Part shown: positions 33,077 to 40,545 of the stretch, piece by piece
Layout of the letters: every line of letters starts with the position of its first letter
Position numbering within the stretch: position 1 is the stretch's first letter
Position numbers and translations under genes: made by a program
Notes under the pieces: generated by a model
The model's input: the letters and a program-made list of their open reading frames with translations, nothing else
What the model was told of the DNA's origin: nothing
Database searches by the model: none
Assembly: GCF_001552715.1 (NCBI RefSeq)
Contig: NZ_BCRS01000019.1
Span: 1-53,713, forward strand
Direction: 5' to 3'
From: Mycolicibacterium vaccae NBRC 14118 = CIP 105934
GTDB taxonomy: Bacteria; Actinomycetota; Actinomycetes; Mycobacteriales; Mycobacteriaceae
Length of the DNA: 53,713 bases

Positions 33077-33946
33077 ATGGCAACGCTGACAGGCAAAGTC
33101 GCAGTGGTGACGGGCGCCAGCCGGGGGATCGGCAAGGGTATCGCCGAGGCGCTCGGCGCACAGGGCGCCACCGTCTACGTCACCGGACGTACCGCTGCCG
33201 CAGGTACACACGAGCTTCCCGGCACAATCGGTGAGACCGCGGTCGAGGTCGACCGGCGAGGCGGGCATGGGGTGGCCGTCCAGGTGGATCACGCTGACGA
33301 TGACCAGGTCGCCGCGTTGTTCGACCGGGTGCGCCGCGACCACGGGCGGCTCGACCTCCTCGTCAACAACGCGTTCGCGCTCCCCGAGGACCTCACCGAT
33401 GAAAAACCCTTCTGGGAGAAATCGCTTGATTACTGGACCATGGTCGATGTGGGGGTCCGCTCGGCCTACGTCGCAGCCTGGCACGCGGCCCGGATCATGG
33501 TGCCGAACCGGGCGGGGCTCATCGTCGCCATCTCGGGATACACCGGCGTGACCTACACCTACGGCGTCGTCTTCGGGATGTGCAAGACCGCGGTTGACCG
33601 GATGGCGCGGGACATGGCCGTCGAACTCCAGCCGCATGACATCGCCTCGCTGTCACTCTGGCAGGGCCTCACGTACACCGAACGGGCCCAACGTAATCTG
33701 GCGGCCAACCCGGCGATGACGAGTCAGGCGGGGACGAATCCCGTGGGTGGATGTTCGCCCGAGTTTCCGGGCCGGGTTATCGCGGCGTTGGCTGCCGACC
33801 CGGACGTGATGCGGCATTCCGGCGGCACCTTCATCACCGCCGAGCTCGCTGCGGAATATGGCGTCACCGACGTGGATGGAAGGGTGGTCCCGTCGATGCG
33901 GGCTGAACGCGGATCGCCTATCTGGCAACCGATTTCACGATCATGA
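33077..33946 (+). CDS. DHRS1-like SDR with Phe at the catalytic Tyr position
   Basis: This 289-aa short-chain dehydrogenase resembles the DHRS1 branch: TGASRGIG (12-19), VNNAFA, RIMVPNRAGLIVAISGYTG and a C-terminal TGGTF-like segment. The active-site YxxxK appears as FGMCK, with Phe166 and Lys170; DHRS1 relatives have YGVGK there. The codon is TTC, one base from TAC. Ser153 is kept. Catalysis by the normal SDR mechanism is doubtful unless Tyr160 or Tyr162 substitutes. The ATG at 33077 has GGAG upstream; the frame from 33038 lies in the promoter. Confidence 0.85.
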   Translation: MATLTGKVAVVTGASRGIGKGIAEALGAQGATVYVTGRTAAAGTHELPGTIGETAVEVDRRGGHGVAVQVDHADDDQVAALFDRVRRDHGRLDLLVNNAFALPEDLTDEKPFWEKSLDYWTMVDVGVRSAYVAAWHAARIMVPNRAGLIVAISGYTGVTYTYGVVFGMCKTAVDRMARDMAVELQPHDIASLSLWQGLTYTERAQRNLAANPAMTSQAGTNPVGGCSPEFPGRVIAALAADPDVMRHSGGTFITAELAAEYGVTDVDGRVVPSMRAERGSPIWQPISRS

Positions 33947-33971
33947 TACATGTCACCGACGTCCGATGAGA

Positions 33972-34733
33972 CTAATGGGAGTCCTCGTGGTTGAGTCGGT
34001 CACGGGCCCGATCGAGGTCGTCCAGTGCATCTGTGATCGCCGTCTTCAGCCGGCGGTTCTGCTCCTCGACGGCCAACGTGTGCTCATCGCGCGGTAGCAC
34101 GCCGTGCAGAAACAGTCCCACGCAGTACCGCGTATGCCGGTCGACGTCCTCGTCGTTGAACACCACGCCTCGAGCGCTCGCGTTGGCGGGGCCCCCGGGA
34201 ACGAGATCGATGAACGCCTCTGCCGCCAACTCGGCATCCTTGGTCGAGACCCCGCCGGGGCCGAGTCGTCGCCGGAACAAGTCGGTGAGATAGGCCCGGG
34301 TTGGTTCGGTGCCCTTCTCGACGTTGAACGCCCCGATCTCCGGCATGTGAGCCGAGACGGTGTTGGTCAGACGCAACAGGCGCAGGCCGCCGGGGCGCAA
34401 CACGTTGGCGACGAGGATTCGTCCGATCGCGAGGAGGGTGCCTTCGAAATCGTCGGTCTCGGCAGCCTCAAGCTGCTCCACCGGCACGATCCACTCTTCG
34501 ATGGCGCGGGTCAGTGCTGCCTTGAACAAGGTCGTCTTATCGCCGTAGCGGGCGTACACGGTGCGCTTGGCCATGCCGGCCGCCGCCGCGATCGCCTCAA
34601 TGCTCGTGCGCTCGAATCCATTCTCCAGGAAGAGATCCAGAGCAGTGTCAAGCAGCTGCTCATTGCTCAATGTCGGCCGCCCGGGGCGGCGGCCGGTCGC
34701 GCCGGTGCGTTCGATCACGACTAGATCTTCCAT
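33972..34733 (-). CDS. TetR family transcriptional regulator
   Basis: This 253-aa TetR-family regulator has a basic N-terminus (GRRPGRPTLSNEQLLDTAL) and a clear helix-turn-helix (TSIEAIAAAAGMAKRTVYARYGDK). An AefR/TetR_C-like effector domain and an extended C-terminal helix rich in charged residues follow. It is divergent from the luciferase-like gene at 34905, which it probably controls. No box 1 or box 2 copy is visible in the 171-bp divergent region. Its operator may lie in the AT-rich stretch at 34780-34860. Confidence 0.88.
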   Translation of the reverse strand: MEDLVVIERTGATGRRPGRPTLSNEQLLDTALDLFLENGFERTSIEAIAAAAGMAKRTVYARYGDKTTLFKAALTRAIEEWIVPVEQLEAAETDDFEGTLLAIGRILVANVLRPGGLRLLRLTNTVSAHMPEIGAFNVEKGTEPTRAYLTDLFRRRLGPGGVSTKDAELAAEAFIDLVPGGPANASARGVVFNDEDVDRHTRYCVGLFLHGVLPRDEHTLAVEEQNRRLKTAITDALDDLDRARDRLNHEDSH

Positions 34734-34904
34734 GCCCGCTCTTCCTGTAGTCCAGCGTGTGGTGATCCGAAGAGGATTTAAACCGATGGCGGAGACTTTT
34801 TAGCAGGAAAATCGCCAATCGCTGGATAAAAGAAACGCAAGAGGTAACAATTAGCTTCTGTCGAAGCCGCGCTCGGCGGCCGCTACGAGAGAACTGGAGA
34901 GACC

Positions 34905-35963
34905 ATGAAGGTCGGCATGCATCTGGGCTATCAGAACCTCCACGGCGTGCCCGACGTCGAGAGCTTCATGAAGGAGGCGAAGCTCGCGGTCGAAGCCGAG
35001 GCCATGGGCTTCGACTATGTCGGGCCGGTCGAACACCACTTCACCGACTACGGGGCCTGCCCCGATCCCTTCCAGCTGCTTGCCTGGATCGCCGCCAAGA
35101 CCACGACGATCGACCTGGTCTCCGCCGCCGTCATCCTGCCGTGGAACAACCCGTTGCGCGTGGTGGAGCAGGCGATCCAACTCGACATCCTGTCCGAAGG
35201 CCGCTTCATCCTGGGCATGGGCCGCGGTGCTGCCCGCCGGGAATTCCGGTCGTTCGGGGTTGAACTCGCCGACTCTCGCGAGATGTTCGACGAGGCGGCA
35301 CTGATCATCATGGAGGGTATCGAGACCGGTATCGTCGAAGCAGATACTAAGTGGTACAAGATTCCCCGCACCGAGATCCGTCCGCGACCGTTCAAGTCCT
35401 TCAAGGGCCGGACCATCATGGTGACGATGTCGCCGAGTTCGGTCGACGTGGCCGCCCGATACGGTCTCAAGGCGCTGCGCTTCTCTCAGGGGGACTGGCG
35501 CAACGCGATACCCGAGATCACCCAGTACCGGCAGCAATTCGAGTCGTTGCACAACACCACTGCACCACCGTTCATCATTTCCGACTTCGTGTGCTGCTTC
35601 GACGACAAACAGCGGGTCGCCGATTACACCGACAACTACTTCGCGAAGATGTTCTCGACCGTCGCCGACCATTACGAGTTCATGAGCGATCACTTCAAGG
35701 ACCTGCCGTCGTATGCCGCCTGGACCGTCATGGGTGAGGCGGCCGCCGCGGCGGGCGGTCCGGACAAGGCCTACCGCGATTACATCTCGGGCAACATGAT
35801 CGGCAGCCCGGAGGAACTAGTTGAGCATCACCGCGTCCGCAAGGAGATGGTCGGCGATTACGAGATGCTCGCCAACTTCAGCTGGGGCGGGATGCCCTAC
35901 GAGCTGGTCTACGAGCAGCTCAAGCTGTTTGCGGACAAGGTGCTTCCGGATCTGAAAGGCTGA
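34905..35963 (+). CDS. Luciferase-like (LLM-class) flavin-dependent oxidoreductase
   Basis: This is a 352-aa luciferase-like oxidoreductase. Motifs are VGPVEHHFTDYGACPDP, LPWNNPLRVVEQAIQLD and SEGRFILGMGRGAARREF; the C-terminus is FADKVLPDLKG. GGAGAG precedes the ATG. It is followed 64 bp later by an MDR-family oxidoreductase, and the pair once existed twice: its last 37 codons are found fused to the oxidoreductase remnant at 14574-15405. The AT-rich stretch upstream (34790-34860) probably holds its promoter. Confidence 0.9.
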   Translation: MKVGMHLGYQNLHGVPDVESFMKEAKLAVEAEAMGFDYVGPVEHHFTDYGACPDPFQLLAWIAAKTTTIDLVSAAVILPWNNPLRVVEQAIQLDILSEGRFILGMGRGAARREFRSFGVELADSREMFDEAALIIMEGIETGIVEADTKWYKIPRTEIRPRPFKSFKGRTIMVTMSPSSVDVAARYGLKALRFSQGDWRNAIPEITQYRQQFESLHNTTAPPFIISDFVCCFDDKQRVADYTDNYFAKMFSTVADHYEFMSDHFKDLPSYAAWTVMGEAAAAAGGPDKAYRDYISGNMIGSPEELVEHHRVRKEMVGDYEMLANFSWGGMPYELVYEQLKLFADKVLPDLKG

Positions 35964-36027
35964 GCACGGCGGGCGTCGAACGTCCGTGTCGATTCCGTAC
36001 GTCCCAACGCGGTCGAAAGGACGGCGA

Positions 36028-36999
36028 ATGAAGGCGGTCGTGTGTCGCGAATATGGCGGGCCTGAGAACTTGGTGCTGGATGAATTGCCCGATCTCACGC
36101 CGGGCCCGGGTCAGGTGGTCATCAGGGTGCGCGCCGCCGCCGTCAACTATCCGGACGTGCTGCTGATCGGCGGCAACTATCAGGTCAAGGTGCCGCCGCC
36201 GTTCAGTCCGGGTAGCGAGATGGCTGGTGAGGTGCTGGCCGTTGGTGAGGGTGTCGGATACCGCGTTGGGGAACGTGTTTCGGCAGCCGCGTTCGTCGGC
36301 GCGTTCGCCGAACAGGCGGTGGTCGATGCGCGGGGGGTGACGCCGATTCCGGACGGGATCGACTTCGCCGAAGCCGCCGCATTCGGCGTCACCTATCGGA
36401 CCGCGTATTACACATTGCGCACGATCGCTCCGGTTCGAAAGGGTGATTGGGTGGTCGTCCTCGCCGCGGCGGGGGGCGTCGGGCTCGCCGCGGTGGACAT
36501 CGCACAGCTTTTCGGGGGAAGGGTATTGGCTGCCGCCTCGGGCCGACACAAGCTCGATTTGTGCCGCGAGCGCGGCGCCGAAGCGGGTGTCGACTACGAC
36601 CGTGAAGATCTGCGGGAGCGAATCAAGGAGATCACCTGCAATGCCGGTGCCCAGATCGTCGTCGATCCCGTCGGCGGACAGTATTCGCTGCCCGCGCTGC
36701 GAGGCCTGGGGCGTCAGGGGGTTTTCGTCACGCTGGGTTACGCCGCCGGCGCGATCCCGGCCGTTCCGCTCAATCTGGTTCTCCTCAAGGGAATCACGAT
36801 CCGTGGCATGGAGATCCGATCCTTTGCCGCAGATTATCCCGATGAGGTTGTCCGTGACGACGAGGAACTGCGACAACTCTTCGCCGAAGGTAAGCTCCGC
36901 CCCCACATCGGCGCTCGGTTTTCCTTGAGCGATACCGCGACGGCGCTGCGCCACGTTGCCGATCGGAAAGCTTTGGGCAAGGTCATCATCGAGGTCTGA
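36028..36999 (+). CDS. Quinone oxidoreductase-like MDR protein
   Basis: This is a 323-aa zinc-independent medium-chain oxidoreductase of the quinone oxidoreductase/enoyl reductase group. The N-terminal GroES-like domain carries REYGGPENLVLDELPD and PFSPGSEMAGEV, and the nucleotide domain has AAAGGVGLAAVDIAQ. No zinc-ligand cluster is seen. It probably reduces a C=C bond of an enone or enoyl-CoA using NADPH. The ATG at 36028 has AAGGA upstream. It is the intact counterpart of the frameshifted remnant at 14574-15405. Confidence 0.9.
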   Translation: MKAVVCREYGGPENLVLDELPDLTPGPGQVVIRVRAAAVNYPDVLLIGGNYQVKVPPPFSPGSEMAGEVLAVGEGVGYRVGERVSAAAFVGAFAEQAVVDARGVTPIPDGIDFAEAAAFGVTYRTAYYTLRTIAPVRKGDWVVVLAAAGGVGLAAVDIAQLFGGRVLAAASGRHKLDLCRERGAEAGVDYDREDLRERIKEITCNAGAQIVVDPVGGQYSLPALRGLGRQGVFVTLGYAAGAIPAVPLNLVLLKGITIRGMEIRSFAADYPDEVVRDDEELRQLFAEGKLRPHIGARFSLSDTATALRHVADRKALGKVIIEV

Positions 37000-37070
37000 G
37001 GGGAGAGGACCCAGGTTTGGACAGCGGCGGGTGTGAAGCGCGCACCGTCAGTACGTCCGGGTCCCTCACG

Positions 37071-37964
37071 TCATTTGCCAGGGCCGTTGGGCCACTTGAT
37101 CATGCATCCTGCATCGATCGGAATGCTCGCCCCCGTCATGTACTTCGATGCGTCGGAGGCGAGGAACAGGACGAGTTCGGCCACGTCCTCGGGCTCGATC
37201 CAGGGTGTGGCAAGAGCGTGGTGGAACTCCGCCGCCGGCCGGAAGTCGGCCTTGGTGACGGGGCCTTCCATGTCGGGTCGGAAGACCGAGTAGATTCCGT
37301 CGTTGTTCATCAGGTGGGTGTTGCAGTTGGTTGGATGCACGATGTTGACGCGAATTCCGGTGTGCGCAAGATGTAATGCCATCTGTTGCGTGTATCCCAC
37401 CAGTGCCTGCTTAGACCAGCTGTAGCCTGATCCGCCCGGGCCCATGATGGTGCGAGGATCCGCTCCCGAGGAGATGGTTCCGGGAATCAACGCGGCGGTT
37501 GATCCGGTGATGATGATCGACGCACCGCTTCCGGCCGGGATCAAGTGCGGCACGGACACCGCGACTGTGTTCATGACGCCGATGAGGTCGACGTCGACCG
37601 CGTCCTGGAAGTCCATCGGTTGGGGGTCTCCCATCGCCATGGGCAGTATTCCCGCGTTGGCCATGACCGTCGTCAGGCCACCCAATTCCGCCAGGCCCTC
37701 ACCCAAGGCTTCGGAGAGTTGCTCGCGCTTGCGAACGTCGGCCTTGAGGGCGACGCAGGTGCGGCCCTGTTCCTCGACAAGGCGCTTGGTTTCGGCGAGG
37801 TCTTCCCAGCTGGCCATCGGGTACGGATTCGACTCGATGTCCTCGCAGATGTCGACGGCGATGATGTCGGCGCCTTCCCGCGCCTGCAGCGCCGCGTGAG
37901 CGCGACCTTGACCGCGGCCTGCGCCGGTGATGAACGAGACCTTCCCCGCCATGCGTCCAGTCAT
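37071..37964 (-). CDS. Mycofactocin-coupled SDR family oxidoreductase
   Basis: This 297-aa SDR has the hallmarks of the mycofactocin-coupled subfamily: AGKVSFITGAGRGQGRAHA, IIAVDICEDI followed by the extra segment YPMASWEDLAETKRLVE, catalytic Ser155, and Tyr181/Lys185 in YSWSK. In this subfamily NAD stays bound and is reoxidised through the peptide-derived cofactor mycofactocin instead of being exchanged. No mycofactocin synthesis gene lies in the window. The start at 37964 has AGGAG upstream. It lies 29 bp after another SDR and shares box 1 promoter E with it. Confidence 0.88.
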   Translation of the reverse strand: MTGRMAGKVSFITGAGRGQGRAHAALQAREGADIIAVDICEDIESNPYPMASWEDLAETKRLVEEQGRTCVALKADVRKREQLSEALGEGLAELGGLTTVMANAGILPMAMGDPQPMDFQDAVDVDLIGVMNTVAVSVPHLIPAGSGASIIITGSTAALIPGTISSGADPRTIMGPGGSGYSWSKQALVGYTQQMALHLAHTGIRVNIVHPTNCNTHLMNNDGIYSVFRPDMEGPVTKADFRPAAEFHHALATPWIEPEDVAELVLFLASDASKYMTGASIPIDAGCMIKWPNGPGK

Positions 37965-37993
37965 GAAAACTCCTGTGGAATCGGGTCGACCGC

Positions 37994-38770
37994 TCACAAT
38001 GAGCGGAACAGTCCGCCGTCGACGAGGATTTGGGCCCCGTTGATATAGCTCGCTGCGCCACTGGCCAGGAAAACGCAGAGACCGACCATGTCGTCCGGAA
38101 CCCCTATCCGTTTCATCGGATTCATCGCGGCCACCGCGGCGTGCGCATCGGGACCCCATCCCTTGGAAATGTCGGTGTCGAACGCGCCCGGCATGACGAG
38201 GTTGGCACGCACCCTGGGAGCCCACGCGCCGGCCAACCCGAGCGTGAGCGCATTCAATCCCGCCTTCGCCATGACGTAGGGGAGGTCTGCGGCGTCCGGA
38301 CGCAGCGTGCCGGCAGTCGTGACGTTGATGATCGAGCCGCCTCCGCCCTCGGCCATGCGTGATCCGAACAGAGCAGCGAGGCGGAATGGCCCGCGAGCGT
38401 TGACGGCATGGACTTTGTCGTAAAGCTCCTGTGTGACCGACGTGAGCGCGTCGTAGACCGGAGACATTCCGGCGTTGTTGACCAGCACGTCGCATCGGCC
38501 GTACTCGCGGTAGACCGTCTCGAGGAGCACCTCGGCGTCCTCCCACCTGCCGACGTGGCAGCCGACGGGGAGGGCACGCCGATGGCTCACCGCCTCAATT
38601 TCTTTTGCTGCCAGCTCACAGTTTTCGAGCTTTCGGCTGGCGATGACGACATCCGCTCCCGCCATCGCGAATCCTTCGGCCACGGCGCGGCCGATACCCC
38701 TGCTTCCCCCGGTGATCACGGCGACCTTGCCGGTCATATCGAGCAGCTCTGCGGGGCGTTTCGCGGGCAT
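37994..38770 (-). CDS. Short-chain dehydrogenase/reductase
   Basis: This 258-aa classical SDR has TGGSRGIG (20-27), VNNAG (97-101), and Tyr165/Lys169 in YVMAK. The Ser position is occupied by Thr (NVTTAG). ASRK after the second strand suggests NADP(H). The start at 38770 has GGAG upstream; the longer frame to 38833 is not supported. It is the first gene behind box 1 promoter E and precedes the mycofactocin-type SDR, so the two may act in sequence on the same alcohol/ketone or in parallel on different hydroxyls. Confidence 0.88.
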   Translation of the reverse strand: MPAKRPAELLDMTGKVAVITGGSRGIGRAVAEGFAMAGADVVIASRKLENCELAAKEIEAVSHRRALPVGCHVGRWEDAEVLLETVYREYGRCDVLVNNAGMSPVYDALTSVTQELYDKVHAVNARGPFRLAALFGSRMAEGGGGSIINVTTAGTLRPDAADLPYVMAKAGLNALTLGLAGAWAPRVRANLVMPGAFDTDISKGWGPDAHAAVAAMNPMKRIGVPDDMVGLCVFLASGAASYINGAQILVDGGLFRSL

Positions 38771-38843
38771 TGGAACTCCACTCACATTCGTTGTCGTGCA
38801 GGTACGCGAGGCATCGGGCAAGGTCCCGATCAATTCTTGGCTC

Positions 38844-38878
38844 AGCTAAGCGAAGATATCCGACCGAGTCAACTATTT
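38844..38878 (-). promoter_or_regulatory. Box 1 promoter E (SDR pair)
   Basis: On the minus strand AAATAGTTGACTCGGTC (38878-38862) holds TTGACT (38872-38867). After 17 nt comes TTAGCT (38849-38844), the same -10-like hexamer as promoter B. It drives the SDR genes starting at 38770. It sits back to back with the box 2 promoter of the plus-strand gene at 38957, the only place where both elements meet. Confidence 0.7.
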
Positions 38879-38892
38879 AGACGTAGCGGGTC

Positions 38893-38942
38893 TTGCTTCA
38901 CGACTGCGGCGTCACTACCGTGCGTATTAGGCATACGACTAA
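38893..38942 (+). promoter_or_regulatory. Box 2 promoter/operator (hypothetical gene)
   Basis: TTGCTT (38893-38898), a 17-nt spacer, TACCGT (38916-38921), a 5-nt gap and TTAGGCATACGACTAA (38927-38942) reproduce the box 2 arrangement. The gene at 38957 follows with a GGGAG ribosome site between. The operator has an imperfect central dyad but matches the 33002 site at 15 of 16 positions in reverse complement. Confidence 0.7.
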
Positions 38943-38956
38943 ACAGGGAGATCATC

Positions 38957-39553
38957 GTGGCGGCCGATGAAGACACCGGTGACGAAAGATACCGACTCGA
39001 TGTGATGGCCGGCAGCGTGGCAGGGGCCGTGAGTTGTGCCGGGGGTTGGTTGTTCGATCGTGCCTTCAACGGCTGGGATGTCACCGTGTTCGTCGCGGCG
39101 TGCCCTGACGATGTTCGGCCACTGCACGTCCTCGGCGCGAAAGCTGTCGACCTGGAATCTGGCCTGTCGGGACCCGAGCGACGCCCGGCGGCGTTGAGCG
39201 TGTCGGCAGACCTGTATGCGGCAGACGAACGGGTTCGACGCACCGTCCGCAATGCTCTCCGGCGTCGAACAGCTGAGATCACGGTATGGGGAGGTGAGCG
39301 ACCCCCTGAACTGCGGCGCTGCCTAGAACCGGTGCACCATCGACTGAGCAGTGCTGCTTGCACCTACAAATTGCATGCGCTCGGTGTGGCCGGCGTTCAC
39401 GTTGACGTTGTGGATGCCGTGGAAACCCTGGGACGGGTGCAGCGCAATCCGAGGGTGGCGCAGGAGAATCTCCGTATAGAGCGCTCCGGTAGCGAGGATG
39501 CGGGCGCAACGCTCCGGACATTGAGCGCATGCGTCTCGACGCCAGGCTTTTGA
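38957..39553 (+). CDS. Hypothetical protein under box 2 control
   Basis: I do not recognise this 198-aa protein with confidence. It begins VAADEDTGDERYRLDVMAGS, continues through a Trp/Phe-rich stretch (GGWLFDRAFNGWDVTVFVAA), and ends in a basic, flexible C-terminus. There is no signal peptide or membrane helix. The central part (WDVTVFV...PLHVLGAKAVDLESGL) might be an alpha/beta domain. The GTG at 38957 is supported by GGGAG six bases upstream and by a box 2 promoter. The longer frame reaching back to 38408 is antisense to the SDR gene. It is the last gene of the island. Confidence 0.65.
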   Translation: MAADEDTGDERYRLDVMAGSVAGAVSCAGGWLFDRAFNGWDVTVFVAACPDDVRPLHVLGAKAVDLESGLSGPERRPAALSVSADLYAADERVRRTVRNALRRRTAEITVWGGERPPELRRCLEPVHHRLSSAACTYKLHALGVAGVHVDVVDAVETLGRVQRNPRVAQENLRIERSGSEDAGATLRTLSACVSTPGF

Positions 39554-40136
39554 GACCCGCTCGCGATATGCCTTCTTGAAACGACGCCCGCGGTGTGCCG
39601 ATGCCCACATCGGGGGAGAGTGCTCCGGCAGGCTCTTATGCTGGGCGACCGGCCACCAGGGGAATCAGGAATACCGGCATCTGGTGGAACTTGTCGGCAA
39701 CTGCATAGCAACCAGACCTATCGCGTCTTCACCACCCACCCGGATCAACCGGTTCGGGACACCAGGGGCTGAGCCAAGGCCCAGGGCAAAGAAACATGCG
39801 ATACGACGCACCGGATGGAGGATGCCGAGCCCAAGATCCGGTGGGGCAGACGAATGCCACGACGACCCAGTCCCTCGAGGCCGCCAGACGGCCGTCGTCG
39901 GCACTGGCCAACACATGGGTGTCGGCGAACCGGGAGACGTGCCGCAGAGGACCCAATCCGCTTTGGGCAGCGGGAGTGATGCAACCCACCGTGGCGCCTG
40001 GCGCCGGCCAGTGGGTCGGGGCCTACTGAAGGACGTCGGTCGCTTCGTTCAGGCCGCGTTCGTGGAGACCGCCGAGGACGTCGATGCCATCAAGACGAGC
40101 CACCACGCCGGCCAACGACCTCGGACTGGGGGACCG
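39554..40136. other. 583-bp interval without a recognised gene (island's right edge)
   Basis: This stretch separates the last island gene from the 3' end of rpsT. Open frames cross it on both strands, but none has a ribosome site, a recognisable motif or agreement with neighbouring codon use, and they contradict one another. I see no tRNA, integrase, insertion sequence end or clear hairpin terminator. It may be the scar of the insertion or of deleted genes. Confidence 0.4.
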
Positions 40137-40397
40137 TCAGATCTTGTTGAGCGCCCGGGCCAGCGCCGACTTGCGGTTGGCGGCCTGGTTCTTGTGGATA
40201 ACGCCCTTGCTGGCAGCCTTGTCCAGCTTCCGGCTGGTGGCGGTCAGCAGCTCGCCGGCCTTCTCCTTGTCACCCGACTCGACAGCCGCGCGGAATCCGC
40301 GGACCGCCGTGTGCAGCGACGACTTCACCGACTTGTTGCGCAGTCTGCGGCGCTCGTTGGTGAGGATCCGCTTCTGCTGCGACTTGATGTTGGCCAC
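40137..40397 (-). CDS. rpsT: 30S ribosomal protein S20
   Basis: This is ribosomal protein S20 (86 aa), which binds 16S rRNA early in small-subunit assembly. It has the typical [20 protein letters not shown] start, a Lys/Arg-rich composition and [10 protein letters not shown] at the end, with the usual length. It starts with GTG, with AAGGAA upstream. It is convergent with holA in the ancestral order, and the island is inserted between their 3' ends. Confidence 0.97.
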   Translation of the reverse strand: MANIKSQQKRILTNERRRLRNKSVKSSLHTAVRGFRAAVESGDKEKAGELLTATSRKLDKAASKGVIHKNQAANRKSALARALNKI

Positions 40398-40545
40398 GCG
40401 TGTTATTCCTTCTAAATCTCGACGGGGTTACTTCTGAGTCTTGGGGCGCCCGTCCTGGGGCAGCGACTGTTCAGGGTAGCAGCGAGCGGGTAGATGTCCC
40501 AAAGCGAGCTCCGCTGGCCTGCCGAAATGGCCGCGATGCTGCAGC

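Noticed and set aside
1833..40091. GATGCCATC occurring near both island edges (1833-1841 and 40083-40091) as possible insertion-site duplication
   Set aside because: Nine bases with no further similarity, and a sequence common in coding DNA (Asp-Ala-Ile). Chance cannot be excluded, and no integrase accompanies it.
39576..40415. A 279-codon open frame covering the gap beside rpsT
   Set aside because: It runs antisense through rpsT, has no ribosome site, and shows no known motif. Competing frames are equally long.
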